Source of the DNA: Galerina marginata
Lineage: Eukaryota > Basidiomycota > Agaricomycetes > Agaricales > Galerinaceae
DNA: 64,000 nt
Assembly (NCBI GenBank): GCA_023014335.1
Contig: JAECYW010000025.1
Span: 739,675 to 803,674, forward strand
Direction of reading: 5' to 3'
Below, one piece after another: positions 1-10,989 of this stretch; positions within the stretch are counted from its first letter, which is position 1; each line of letters opens with the position of its first letter. Made by a program: the position numbers and the translations under genes. The notes below the pieces were generated by a model. It did not search any database. It was given only the letters and a program-made list of their open reading frames with translations, and was not told the DNA's origin.

Positions 1-137
1 GGATTTTGGTTCATTTTGAGTATTCGTAGGACAGCGTCGTCAGTTCTCATTTGTTTACGATGAAAATAGAACCACTGGATTCGCGTTGTAAATGCGCATC
101 GGACAGTGTAAAATATGCAATGAAAAAGCGAAAATTG
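1..137 (+). repeat. Left terminal inverted repeat
   Basis: Pairs with 861-993 with scattered substitutions. The outermost 20 bases match the reverse complement of 974-993 at all but one position. May begin upstream of the window. Confidence 0.75.
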
Positions 138-860
138 ACCGACTTACTGAGGGAAACTCAGTTTTGAGGCTCATAAAATGATGCAGCCCGATGTTGTTGA
201 GAGTATACGTTCAAATCGTGTTCAAACCTCTCAATATAGTGCTCAATAGGCTTGCATTTAATGCCTCTACCGGAAGGTGCCAAATTTTGGAGGAAGGAAG
301 TCCAGACAGCTGAGGCACGGAAAGTGGCTTGAAGCCGGTTTTGATATGGAATTACACCCACCTCATAGCTCTACCAAATCTCATTCATTCTCAATAAAAT
401 TGATATGCCTAGATTCACATTGAAATTTGGGATTTAACTGGGGTAAAATAAAGAGCAGATATGGATGTAGAATTGCAGAGATTGACGTCGTACTCCTGCT
501 GATGTGGGGTGAAAGTCTCGATTTATAACTCGCTCAAACCTAGCTGATAAGTCCCAAAATTTTCTAGAAGATATCCAGTAGAGTATTCAAATAAATATCC
601 GTTACGGAATTCGGTGGGAGGACAGGTATATGAGGGTAGTTTGCTCCACCGTTTTTAGGCTTTGGTGGCCTCCAGAGGCACTTCCAACTCAACCACATAA
701 TGCGCTTCCTGTTTCGTTTTTTCAATGTATTTCAGTGTAAATAATGCATCCATACTGATTTGACATGGGTATGTACAGTTTTAGCAGCCGGTATGCGCGA
801 AAACTACGCAAAGTTGTTGGAATACTTCAATACTGACCTTCACCCAAAAGGTCGCTCAAA

Positions 861-993
861 ATTCACTTTTTCATTACATATTTGACACTGTCCGATGCGC
901 ATTTACAACGCAAATCCAATGGTTCCATTTTTATTGTAAACGAATGAGAATTGACGACGTTATTCTACGAATACTCAAAATCAACCAAAATCC
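861..993 (-). repeat. Right terminal inverted repeat
   Basis: Reverse complement of 1-137. The outer end is at 993, where similarity stops abruptly. Confidence 0.75.
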
Positions 994-1190
994 ATCAAAT
1001 TCGCCGCATTTGGAAAAAATTTCAACACGCGCCCTAAGTACCGCAAGTTGCTGTAATCCATAGATGGAAGATGTACCCTCGTGAGAATGTCCATCAACAG
1101 TTGACGCGTCATGCACTCGGCTGGGACGTGTTCTTTCTTGTTTTATAAGGAGCCTCTTCGCGGTCGCGGATATTGTTTGAGGCTTTGGCA

Positions 1191-1983
1191 ATGTACCGCG
1201 CTTACCACCTCTTGCGCCGTGATTCATTCACGCGCCAGTTCATGACCAAAAGCCTTCCTGTATTCGTCACTCCGAGGCTACGACCACTTCAACGTCGTGG
1301 TTTTTTTTCTCCACCTCCACCTCAGTCAGCAAAGTCTCAAATAGTGCTATATGCCATCGCTAAAATTCTGTTTTGCTATGGAGGATTTTTTTTGGGATCG
1401 TTCGCTATAGGCAGTGGGTGTTTTGTCTTTGTTACTTGGTACGACGAAGCCACTCACAAGATTTATTGCAGAATATGGGAGTGTTGCCTTGTTCAACTTA
1501 GGTTATCAGGACGATTTAAAGTCGGATATCAAGCAGTTCTTGGTATTCTCTCAAATTATCGACGAGGAATTTCTTTCGGTCGACCTTTCCGATCCTGTCG
1601 CCACTCTGCAACACCTTCAAAAGCAGTTCTGCGCATTCCCACTGGATCGACACGATATATCTTTTCAGTTCACTCTAGGAGACGGAGACTCTGGATTAGT
1701 TGCTGTGCTTCTGGACTCTGACGGGAAGGAAATGGCACATACCATTCTACAGAAGTTGGCACGGGATGTACACGAAGCCCTGAAAGACGTCAAACGAATC
1801 AAGTACCGCCCCAACGAGCATGCCTTTTATCGCATTCAAAAAGCCTATCGTGAATCTGTGACCTCTCTGGAGGCTTTATTACGTGAAATAGCTTCTGCTG
1901 CGAAGGTTGCACACTCAGTACGAACTTTTCATTGTTGTTTTCTTCTGGTTATTCAACGACTTCCATTGAAAGCCCATCCTTGA
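1191..1983 (+). CDS. Hypothetical protein, tandem paralogue 1 (probably frame-broken)
   Basis: Two adjoining reading frames look coding. Frame 1 (from the ATG at 1191) gives an Arg-rich, acid-poor N-terminus ending in RRGFFS, then hydrophobic stretches. This resembles a mitochondrial presequence followed by a membrane segment, but that is inference. Frame 2 (about 1450-1910) gives a soluble ~150-residue region with the pattern DLSDPVATLQHLQKQ and a helical C-terminal half. Frame 2 aligns along its length with the C-terminal part of the next gene (2536-2970). The frames switch near 1450 with no convincing splice pair, so either an intron was missed or one base was lost. No domain recognised. 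The 3' end is also uncertain; an intron may begin near 1919. Confidence 0.5.
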
Positions 1984-2237
1984 GGTTGAGTAGATATTTT
2001 TAAATCGTCCCTACTCGTACTCTGTTACCACTATGCGAGATTGCGAAATGACGTCTCATCCCATGTTACCCACTTGAGCGAGTGTGGTTTATTGGCATGA
2101 ACCGGCATAATGAATGCGTGGCAGGTCGGCTTTTCTGGGTTTCAAAGGACAGAATACACTCCGACATTTGATGTCAATAATGTTGCTCGCCACTCGGACA
2201 TTCAATACACCTCACAAGTAAAAAACAGCTTTTCTCG

Positions 2238-3078
2238 ATGCCTCTTGGACCACGCTTGCGTTACATACGCCTTGGTTTCTCCATGCTGACATGGCGTCGG
2301 TTTTCTTTGCCAACCCAGCGTCCTTTACTTCCGCAATTCCGCCGCCAAATCCACGTGCAGCCAAAAGAGGATAGTCGACTTATTCAAGCCCTCGACGAAT
2401 TCAATCGCGAACCATTTCTTAAGCTCGATACTGGTTTTATTATCATTTTCTGTGCGTCGCCGTTCCTTTTCGTCTTTCATACGTGACCGGTTATGTGTTG
2501 GGTCTTCTGAATCCACTTCTTGAAAAGGCATCAACGTGTCGTGCTTGGCATACGGCTATTTATTGGGTGTCGATGAATCAAAAGTATTGCGGTACATGCG
2601 ATTTCTACAACTTTTGTGCACCATGGACAAAGATTTCGATGCCATAGACTTCTCTGACTCGGCGGCGGCATTTAAACATGGGCAAAAGTTATGGTGCTTT
2701 CACTGCACGCCGCGGGACAGAACGGTGCCATTGTTATATCCGACTTTATGGGGAGAATCTGGGGTAGTTAGGAATCTTTTGGATTCTCCTGAAAGAGAAA
2801 AGATCTTGGATATAATTGGGAAGCAGGCCCAACTTATTCACAAGGAGGTCGCCGAGTGCGATGGGAATATTCTTCAGCTTTTGAAACGGATGCACACTGT
2901 CCACGCAACCTACGTCCAAACTCTGGATGAGATTGGACTTCTACTCGAGAAATTTGCAAAAAAAAAACTCGTAAGTCTGTCACTCAGGTTTCTTTTTGGT
3001 TTCCATGATTAACGCTAGTGAAATAAAAATTAGGTACACCTGGATACAGACGCCTCTTACACGCCGACAGAAAGTTGA
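2238..3078 (+). CDS. Hypothetical protein, tandem paralogue 2
   Basis: An N-terminal frame from 2238 is Arg-rich (ends in QFRRQIHVQ) and runs into a hydrophobic segment. A second frame from about 2536 encodes a soluble region (DAIDFSDSAAAFKHGQK, then helices) that aligns with the C-terminal region of the preceding gene. The two lie head to tail, so they are likely a tandem duplication. A good intron (gtaagt donor at 2971, tag acceptor ending 3033) joins the second frame to a 15-codon last exon ending TGA at 3076-3078. As in the neighbour, the link between N-terminal and C-terminal frames (about 2440-2540) is unresolved. Function unknown. Confidence 0.5.
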
Positions 3079-3720
3079 GATAGGAATCCGGGCAAAACCT
3101 ACTAAGACCAATCGTCCACAGGAAGTGAATTGAATCAACAAGAACCAATAACCGTTATCTACGTAGTACGGCCCCTTTTAAACGCTCCAATACTAAATTT
3201 CTTCAAATTCTGCAGATTCTACGCCCGAACTGATGGTACGGCAGTGGGTTTGCGAAGGAAGGATGACGAAGAACAGTTGGTGGTGAGGTCGTGGGCATCG
3301 TCTTACCCTCTGCTTCCGGATATATTTTTAATATAGGCGAGCGACTACTTACAACATCGTCTGACTAGTACTTTCGTAAGATCGGTCGTCACTGTAACCT
3401 TGACTCTGAGCAGCCTTGAGCGCTAAAATTTGATCATGTGACTGGTTGAGGAAGGCACAAAATTATTTAAAAATTTCAGACTCGGAAATTGGTCATGACA
3501 GGGTGCCACCAACTTGCCGCCGAGGCTGCTCTTGCTGATGGCTGGTTCTTCGTATCGAACAGGGTGATTAGAAGACACGAAACCTCACTATTAACTAGCT
3601 CAAAACTTCAAAATCATGATCTCAGATTCTCCTACTAAGCCTGTTACAAGCCTGTCTTCGATCGGTGAGCTCGTCCAGATCCCAAATTGTAGACTGGGGT
3701 TTTTGATAAATATACAGAGA
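3079..3720. other. Intergenic, no supported gene
   Basis: A 68-codon plus-strand frame (3130-3336) has no paralogue, signal or motif and is not called. Otherwise unremarkable spacer between the tandem pair and the 3' end of the UstYa-like gene. Confidence 0.5.
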
Positions 3721-4444
3721 CTAGGTGACATCGTCATGAACTGGTATATCATGGTCTATTCGGAAACGATCCCACTCCATCCATTTTTCTTTCACCATCT
3801 CGTAGGACGGTATCCAGTCGACACACGTATGCGTTGCCCCAACTCGTTGTGCGGTAAAATTCCTCGTGGTGAAATCGCCAGGTTCGAGCGTGGCGTCTGC
3901 AGCGCAGAGAGTCCATTGCCGGAGGTAATTATAGCAATGCAGAATATGGTGCTGTCTTGCTTTTGGGATCGTACTCCAACCTTTTTCTATCGCGTTGCGC
4001 ATTGCGCGCAGGCAATGCAGCTCGTGAAACATCGCCACCGCGAACATGCGTTCCTCCTTGCTAATGCGGACGTGACCATCGCCGACCGATGCCGTCCACA
4101 GCCATTCTGACTCTGCCTCGGGAGCCACGAGGTCATAGTGCACACTTTCCTCGACGGCCAGCTTCACTAGCTTCTGCTCTATGGGAAGTCGCTTCGGATG
4201 GTCGCTTCCAATGAAAGCTATAGGAGGAGCTCGTTAAAACTACTCAAGGATAAAAGCCGAGCGGCTCACAATATGACTCCAGCGGCTTGACTATATGGCG
4301 TCTCCTTGGGTGCGCCTTCAGTTTAATCAGTACCCTCACGTCATCGGAGAGCTTGATCAATGACCACGTCAAGTAGAAGGACGCAGCCAGCAGTAAAGCG
4401 ACTGCGAGGAGCTGGAGTCGCCGCCCTTCTCCTTTGCTCTGCAT
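3721..4444 (-). CDS. UstYa-like (DUF3328) family protein
   Basis: Two exons (4444-4270 and 4217-3721) joined across a 52-nt intron give a 223-residue protein. Residues ~10-30 form one membrane helix near the N-terminus. The family hallmarks are both present: HELHC at 123-127, and a second HxxHC at 149-153 followed by YLRQ, a Cys and a D-x-TLEP segment. A THTCVDW motif follows near 188-194. FIGSDHP after the helix is also typical. Characterised members (UstYa/UstYb of ustiloxin biosynthesis) act in oxidative maturation of ribosomal peptides; many homologues have no known substrate. No repetitive precursor peptide was seen nearby. An in-frame upstream ATG at 4612 would add 56 Ser/Lys-rich residues; 4444 is the conservative start. 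The gene is divergent from the GNAT gene at 4973. Confidence 0.85.
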
Positions 4445-4972
4445 TGCAAGGTGTTTGAATTGGAGTGGGGATGGACGCCGAGTTGAAGAAATATATTGGA
4501 ACTTGGAAGCTTTTCCATTTCGGTTGCTTGATTGACTCTGCCCACCTATTTTAGGTGATAAATTCGACGTCGGAAGTGCCCATCTGGTATCTGTCTTCGA
4601 AGGCGAAGCCACAGTCGGTGGGTTTCATCATTGTTCACAAGGACCTCGAGCACCAGTTTGCTTCGAAAGGCGTGGGCTCCGAATATATATCTCATCCAAA
4701 TTCGTCCAGACTATCCCATCTCTTTTGTTTCACGACCCAAGATATCTTTAGGAGTGTTAACTCCGATCCTTCTTACCTCATTCCTGTACATGCGCTTCTG
4801 ACGTTCGGGAGTGACCTGATACGGTGACTCCGGGAATCCGGTGACTTGTGGTCAACATCCCAAGAGTTTGACTTCTATGCGACCTTTGCAAGTAGCCATT
4901 TAGTGACTGTCATTCACAACGTACATAACTGAAATTCCTCTCTAGCTAGACTGCGCAACCTAGTAGGTGACC
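4445..4972. promoter_or_regulatory. Shared upstream region of the divergent UstYa-like and GNAT genes
   Basis: Both start codons face outward from this ~530 bp stretch, so their promoters must lie in it unless the UstYa-like gene starts at 4612. No defined operator was recognised. Co-regulation is inference from geometry only. Confidence 0.4.
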
Positions 4973-6062
4973 ATGGCCACTTCTCTCTCTTTTCAAAGAG
5001 TCGAGGAGCCAAGTGGTAAGGATGCATTCTCGCCATCTTTGAACCCTATGCACTTAGAATATTTGAAAAGCGGACCGTCTAGACGAGGCTGCAGAAATTT
5101 TCACCGATCTTATGAAAACAAGTACGTTCTCCTTCAGAAAAAATCGTTCCCATGAGTCTGCAATTACGAACAGATCTCGGTGCCGTCAGCCTTGCAGGAG
5201 GCGACGTATCTCTGATGAAATTCGAGGCCTTGGCACTTTTACGCGCTGGTGTGCATTCCGGGGAATATTACGAGGCTTCCAACGAGGAGGGCGAATTAAT
5301 CGGTTATACCATGTGGATGCCTCCTGGACAGGAGATGTTCAGCACGTTCGTTATTGTCAATCTTCCGTGACTTGCAAGATCTCGAACTGACCCAGATGGT
5401 GGAATTCCTAGGGAGGACCAGAAAAGACTCGGTTTCTATGAATTCATGTCTAAGCTTTCGAGTGAAGCTGAAAACTACTTCAAAACGACGGTAATACTTT
5501 CATGTCTTAGCCTTCAGAATTCGGCCTGATATTACCTCAGTATGTCGCAGAGTTCCCTTCTTTCGTCGCAAGCTTGCTAGGGCCTACGGTAAACGAAGGA
5601 GGCCAATGTGCCCGCCCTCGCACTAACTACCGTATTTGAACAGGGAAAAACGGATTCCTGGTGGTTGCATATGGCGATGATTCGCCGCGACTACCATAGA
5701 AAAGGCGTCCTACGTGCACTTATCGGTCTGGTTCTGGAAAAGGTGATGTCAATGCCTACCAATGCGCGTTTCATAGGTTTCTCCATTACAGGCTAATGAA
5801 AATATTCTAGGCTGCCAAAGCCGGAGAATTCCTTGCAACCTGCACTACCAGCGACGAAAATGTGAATAACCATTTGGGATTAAATTGTATGTACGGTGAC
5901 TGACTGAAACCGGCTGATCAGATTCGTGTTTACACTGGGCTGGGATTTGATTACAAGGGATCAACTATGATGAATTCCCCTTGGGGTCAATGGCCAATCC
6001 ATGTCTTCAGAATGGACCTTAAAGACGAAGGAAAGATGGTAAAAGATGGTCATTCAGCGTAG
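4973..6062 (+). CDS. GNAT-family N-acetyltransferase
   Basis: Eight exons (4973-5015, 5083-5121, 5174-5345, 5412-5490, 5541-5588, 5644-5742, 5811-5861, 5922-6062) join in frame into 223 residues; every intron is GT-AG and 52-68 nt. The acetyl-CoA-binding motif A is the strand WWLHMAMIRRDYHRKGVLRA (residues ~133-152). The usual second Gly of R-x-x-G-x-G is replaced, as in many fungal GNATs. The C-terminal Y-x-x-LGF segment (VYTGLGF) is the standard motif B region. The N-terminus reads as the family's first helix (PSDEAAEIFTDLMK). It is predicted to move an acetyl group from acetyl-CoA to an amine; substrate unknown. The start follows the context accATGg. An alternative, longer exon 7 ending at 5886 breaks the frame and was rejected. 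Confidence 0.87.
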
Positions 6063-7244
6063 AATGGATGTACTACATGTAGGTATCGTGATAAATACGT
6101 TGCATCTAGCGATGTATCTTCTGGTCGGAGTAAAGGATCCATAACTGAGGTTGAGGTAGGTCACACTGCGGGCAATTGCCTATTTGTTTCATGATCAAAA
6201 TGTAAATAAATTGTAACTAGATGATTGGTCTTTCAACACATAATTCAATGTTGAAATTGTGAATATATATATATTTTTTTTTTCAAACTTAACGAACTTT
6301 TTTCCGACGCAAAATTGTGGACTGATTTGAGATAACCTCGAATTTTTAACGACGTAAGGAAGGCTAATAAAGTGAGAATATGATCTCAAAATAACCTCGT
6401 AACAAATTGCCCATAGATCGTGGTATAATTCCGAATATTTCCGGTCATCCAATCGGCAAGATCTACAGGAGATTAAAAGGTGGACAAATTTGAAACTTCC
6501 CCAGATGATAAGTATCTTAATATGTTCAAAGAAAACATTGAACGGATCACGTTACCTAGGCATTTGATAGTCATCCCGCTAAACTTAGTCTCAAATTTCA
6601 ATGAGCAAGAATGCTAGGATTTAAAATAATTCGACTGCCATGCGCGCTCTTAGCTAGTTCTTGCGCATGCGCTGAATTCTCGTGAAGTACTAGTCTAAAT
6701 CTAATGGTGCCCACAAAGTAAATCGTCACCGGCACGCTCGTCGGCGCTGCTAGCGATCTGGGAAACACCAACGTGAGCAGGCGGATAAAAGCATGGAGGT
6801 AAGAAATGAGGACAATGAGCAGGCGGAGTATGGTCCTGTATAGAGAGGGGGGGGGGCCGATGAGCGACTTATGGCGCAGACAGGGGAGACGAAGAGGAGG
6901 AAGAAATGAAATGGAAGGTCAGTGTGCTTTCGCCCGAGCCGCGGGTGCGTCGCGGGGCGGGAGGGAAGGGAGAAGACGTCGATGGAGGAGGTGCGCGGGG
7001 GTGGGAGGCATTCAGGAATGTTGCTTGGTTTTTACCTTGCCTTCAGGCATGGGCGACGCAAGCGAGACGTTTTGCTGGATCGTTTTCGTCTAGACGCAGG
7101 TACGTGTCTTCGTCGTCTTCTTAGGTCTCTTGCTTTGGTGTTGTAACTTGCCGCCCACTGTCACTGGTCGCAGTGCTGTGTAATGTAGGCGTGGTGTAAA
7201 AAATGCGACATGGAAGGATGGCGGCGTCGGAGGCGGAAGGTGCA
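6063..7244. other. Repeat-rich intergenic region
   Basis: AT-rich to about 6650 (a TA run near 6261-6285), then G/A-rich low-complexity sequence from about 6780 with a run of about ten G near 6847. Overlapping frames here (6806-7146) owe their openness to purine bias and lack motifs. No gene called. Confidence 0.5.
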
Positions 7245-7364
7245 AGAGCAGCGGCGGCCATGGCTGGTGGTCGCAGATGGAGCTGTGGGTAGGCAATCAG
7301 CGGATGAAGGGTGAGGAGAGGAGATATGTCAAACGAGTCGAATTACGACTCGTTCGCGACGCAC
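7245..7364 (+). repeat. Direct repeat unit 1 (~120 bp)
   Basis: Similar to 7428-7550 in the same orientation, with small indels and substitutions. Both units contain a TCGAATTA/GGACTCG-type core and end in CGCGACGCAC. Confidence 0.75.
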
Positions 7365-7427
7365 AGTGCGGATATCCCTCTCCATGAATCCCCCTCGTCC
7401 TGTTTGCCGTTGGGGTGGGACGACGCA

Positions 7428-7550
7428 GAGGGCAGCGGCGGTCAGGGCTGGTGGTCGTGGATGGCGATGTGGATGGGCGGTCAGCGGATGAAGGGGTGAG
7501 GAAAGGAGATAAGCAAAACAAGTCGAATTAGGACTCGTTTCGCGACGCAC
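7428..7550 (+). repeat. Direct repeat unit 2 (~120 bp)
   Basis: Second copy of the 7245-7364 unit. The 63-bp spacer between units is not part of the repeat. Confidence 0.75.
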
Positions 7551-8548
7551 CGCGCTGGTTTCCTACTCCAGGGTCTCGTCTCGTCATCCTTTTGCCTACC
7601 CAAAAGCTTCGGGGCGTTGGCCCACAGCGCTCAATCTGAGGGGCTCGCAACGCGGCACAAGACGTTTGTGCGGTATAAAACCTAATAGGATGAATAATCA
7701 GCAATAAAATGGGATTAAATTATAAACACTTAAAAAAATGCTGAGGTACCGGTCTTGAGATCTAGAGGAGGAAATGGGTAAGGAAAGAGTGGAAGGCGGT
7801 CGATGGTTTGTCGATGGTGGACATAGCCAAAGGCAACACTTTGGCAAGATCAATAGCTGCTGATCCGACCTTTTGGCGTTTTCGGCATCTTTAACGGCCC
7901 GGCGAGCATGCTAGAAAATTAAGCTCGTCGACCCAGTGCTCTAGAGGATGGTAGAGAGCTCTTTACACGCAGGCTGCGACTATCGTCAAGTCCGAATCAC
8001 TACAGCTTAATAGGGTAGAAAACTCTGAATTACAAAAGCATAACATGGCGATTCTTACTTCAAGTGAACGACAACCCAGTTGAAATAAAATCCAGGAAAT
8101 GCATGCATTGGGTCAGAACCGTCATAGAATAATTATGCTTTAAGACCTGTAGATATTCCATTTAAACTATTTCTCTGAATGAAAACACCGTCATTAAATA
8201 TCCAATCTGAAATCAGCGCCTAAAATCAACACCAGGAAGGAACTCGAGATATTTTGAGGCAGGTGTTCTCGTCGGTACTTCCCCAAAATACTCTCACTCG
8301 TTCTGTCTAAACATAAACAAAGAGGGAAAAGGCCTTGATGCTTCTCGCTTGTCCTCTTCAATTTTAATTTCCAGGTGTCCCCAAACCATCAAACAGTCGA
8401 AAAACTCTACATCTCGTTTGTCATTCTATTCAGAATTGACTTCGCAAAGACCGCGTTAGCATCGGAGGTGAAACCAGGTAGATGAATACCGACGGGCCCT
8501 GGAAAATTTGCGTGGCAGGTTGCGTGCTTGTGCAAGCTAGCGTATGAG
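7551..8548. other. Intergenic, nothing recognised
   Basis: AT-rich sequence with frequent stops in all frames. No gene, RNA or repeat supported. Confidence 0.5.
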
Positions 8549-8698
8549 TTGAGCTAGCGCTGCGCACGACTAGTACTTGCACTAACTAGCGCAAACATCA
8601 GCGCAGATCGCTCCGACTTAATTAAGGTCATAGACAATAAGGAATTTAATTCAAATTTGGGACTTATGTTTAAAACAAGCGTATATACTCGAGTACTA
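8549..8698 (+). repeat. Inverted repeat, left arm
   Basis: Nearly identical to the reverse complement of 12783-12926; the left arm carries a few extra bases (TAGTAC near 8570). The outer end reads TTGAGCTAGCGCTGCGCACG. Confidence 0.85.
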
Positions 8699-9544
8699 GG
8701 TTTTCCACGCTTTCCCGCCTTTCTTTCCAAGTGGGCGTGGCTTTGGGCGAGGACGCGAATCAATGAGAGCAACTTTAACCGGGGCAAAGACATAATCTAA
8801 AATAAAACATATCGTGTACAGCACTTTGCTATAGTAGTCACACCCGTTTATTAAAATCGCACCACACTCATTCTAGCGGCAATGTCTGTAATTAGTAGTA
8901 CCAGTGAACGCTTCCAGTGTATGTGAACCATCTCCAGGGAGTTGTTCCTGCGAACATTAAGGCTTCCCCTGCTGGTTCATAACCACATCTGCCTAAGATA
9001 GATTCTACTCACCATCTGCTAGTATTTCTCCCTCTTTGTACACACGTACCTACGCCTACATGGATCCACATCTCACCGATATGGCTGTAGACCGTGAACC
9101 GAAACCGATTACGCCTATAAGTTAGTCATCGTTGCTTTATTTCTAGGTAAGCCGTGAGATCTCTTTCAATGTAAGCGTTAGCTACCTTCTGGTCCCGCAC
9201 CGGGCAGGCCACGTTTCGTCGACCGTATATCGTCAATATGTTACAGTGAGCATCATTATTTAGAGCACCGCGTTGAATAATCATGATGAAATAACACCAC
9301 GTGGATTTGTTCAAGCTATTTTTAGATACACCGGCGTTAGTTTTTTGGCGCCTGTAATTTTAGAATAACTAGTTGATTTAGGTGAATAACAGGGTGATAT
9401 GGTTTTCAAGTAATCAATTTTGGTATATCTTTAATAGTATTGAGAGACTTATTGAACCATTGAAGTCAATAACGTTCTCGCCTAATCCGTCACTCACAAC
9501 TCATCCACCAACAACGACTACGCCTTTCCAATCCAACTCCTCCC
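8699..9544. other. Intergenic, inside the inverted-repeat segment
   Basis: No supported gene. Small frames at 9126-9314 and 9382-9573 are without motif or paralogue; the latter overlaps the family P start. Confidence 0.4.
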
Positions 9545-10120
9545 ATGATGCAATCCGACTCTTCCCTCCCTGAAATGGATTACACGCTCGCATGGCTGGA
9601 TACCTGCTATCCAGATGGACACGGTCGGGGTCAAATGGAGCTCATTGTTCAGCGCGCTATGGCGTTTTTATGGGACGATTTGGTCGACACTTATGGCTGG
9701 AACGCCGTACAGAATTCAACCGTGGTCGTTTGGTGAGCATTTCCGTTAGCTTTTTGAGTCTCGCTCACCCGTATGCAGCTCCGATTTCCATCCGTCGGAT
9801 ACAGCGAGAAAAGGCCACCACCACTGGACGGCCCGACTACATCGACCCGATGGGTACTACCTTGGGGGCATGCACATATACCACCCTTTGAACCCGAACG
9901 ACACGCCAGAATTCCAGGATAGGAAGTTGGACAGGAAGAAATCCCCCTGGGTACAAAGGGGATTGGCTCATGTCATCGGAAGGTTGAGGCGTACGGACGG
10001 AACAGAGGATGCCCTAAGGAATACGCCCGGTATGTTAATACCTTTTTATTTGATTCTTTGAGTTCTTAAGAGTTTGAAGTTTCTATTTTCACTGAGGAGC
10101 CGAAAGGATTACAGATGTAG
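9545..10120 (+). CDS. Family P hypothetical protein, copy 1 (three exons)
   Basis: Exons 9545-9732, 9779-10029 and 10071-10120 join in phase to a 162-residue protein. The N-terminal half is YPDGHGRGQMELIVQRAMAF then WDDLVDTYGWNAVQNSTV. The C-terminal half is rich in aromatic and basic residues: HHHWTARLHRPDGYYLGGMH, IYHPLNP, SPWVQRGL. A second copy of the C-terminal half lies at 13.2 kb and shares even the last-intron neighbourhood. This supports the gene model and shows duplication. No signal peptide or membrane segment. I do not recognise the family. The 41-nt last intron is short but has clean borders (gtatgt, cttaag) and the frame closes at TAG. The gene sits inside the segment bounded by the inverted repeat. 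Confidence 0.6.
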
Positions 10121-10443
10121 TGGTACTTGAAGTTAGATCTTGGTAGAAAGTCATTGGAGACTTGCTGAATTTATGGGATGGATTTCGTCGTTTAATGTAT
10201 GATATGTTCTATAGGTGTACTTCTCCTCTTGTTAGCCTGCTTCGCCTATGAGATAATCTTTTTTTTGGCTGTATGGAGAACACAGTCGGCGTACTTTGTA
10301 GGAAAAGATTTTTTCCTTCGACAATCTTAATGGCGCAGAACCGTATATCATAGAATAGCCGTTCCCTCTCTTCCTGAGCAGTATACGTAGTTCCTGGATA
10401 TTTAATTTCAAATAAAGGATATTGGGGACGCTCTCCTCGCCTA

Positions 10444-10989
10444 ATGGAGTGGAAATTTGGTAGTTTGATCTGTCGCGTGTGTTACGTCGGATTCTGGATT
10501 TTAAAAGACTTTGACTTAATGGGATCTCTGTCTGTGGCGGGGATAGGAGGATCATCGGCATTTCAAATTTCTTTTCCAATGGCGCTGCGAAACCAAACCC
10601 TGAACAGCTGCCATATTAATAGTGTGGATGGACAATCCTTCAAGGTCGCGGCTCTAGATTCTTGGTACAACCCCAATCAAACTGTTACACTGCCGCGGCC
10701 GAACTATTTTGACGGGCCCGGGGGTGCAAAATTCAATGCACGTTGTTTGAATCTTGACAATGATTTTGCAAAGGGCAAAATTCAATCAGTACTTTACATT
10801 TTCCCTCAGGCAAAAGCGACAGCTCCGACGAAAGTGAAGCTCTCCCTGCGCGACTTCGTACCCGGAAGAAGAAATGACGCGAGGAGATGGATCTGTCGAA
10901 GAGCGTGCAGGCTTCGCCGCTCGGCGTCAGCTCGGCTTTGGGGACGGACAGCGAGGGTGAAGGAGATGTGGAGGTCGGTGGGAGGTTGA
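10444..10989 (+). CDS. Open reading frame, possible hypothetical protein
   Basis: A 181-codon frame whose first two thirds have a plausible protein composition (GGSSAFQISFPMALRNQTLN, then ALDSWYNPNQTVTLPRPNYF). The tail turns Arg/Trp-rich, as if read out of frame. A short alternative frame at about 10809-10874 gives SDSSDESEALPARLRTRKKK, which could be the true C-terminus after an unrecognised intron. No domain, no paralogue in the window. Could be chance. Confidence 0.25.
   Translation: MEWKFGSLICRVCYVGFWILKDFDLMGSLSVAGIGGSSAFQISFPMALRNQTLNSCHINSVDGQSFKVAALDSWYNPNQTVTLPRPNYFDGPGGAKFNARCLNLDNDFAKGKIQSVLYIFPQAKATAPTKVKLSLRDFVPGRRNDARRWICRRACRLRRSASARLWGRTARVKEMWRSVGG

Larger units (their letters stand above)
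1..993. mobile_element. Short DNA transposon (non-autonomous) with long terminal inverted repeats
   Basis: The first ~137 bases recur as a close reverse complement ending at base 993, so the two arms face each other across a ~720 bp interior. The interior holds no recognisable transposase; its longest frame (361-158, minus) is only 67 residues. This is the architecture of a MITE-like or internally deleted cut-and-paste element. The left end coincides with base 1, so the true left terminus and target-site duplication cannot be seen. The superfamily is not identified. Confidence 0.7.

Noticed and set aside
3079..3720. Ribosomal precursor peptide next to the UstYa-like gene
   Set aside because: No secretion signal or repeated core with dibasic cleavage sites was found on either strand.
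5152..5390. Separate small genes inside the GNAT locus
   Set aside because: These frames are exons or intron read-through of the eight-exon acetyltransferase; the splice model joins them in phase.
6806..7146. Overlapping Gly/Arg-rich ORFs
   Set aside because: Open only because of G/A-rich low-complexity sequence; three frames are open at once.
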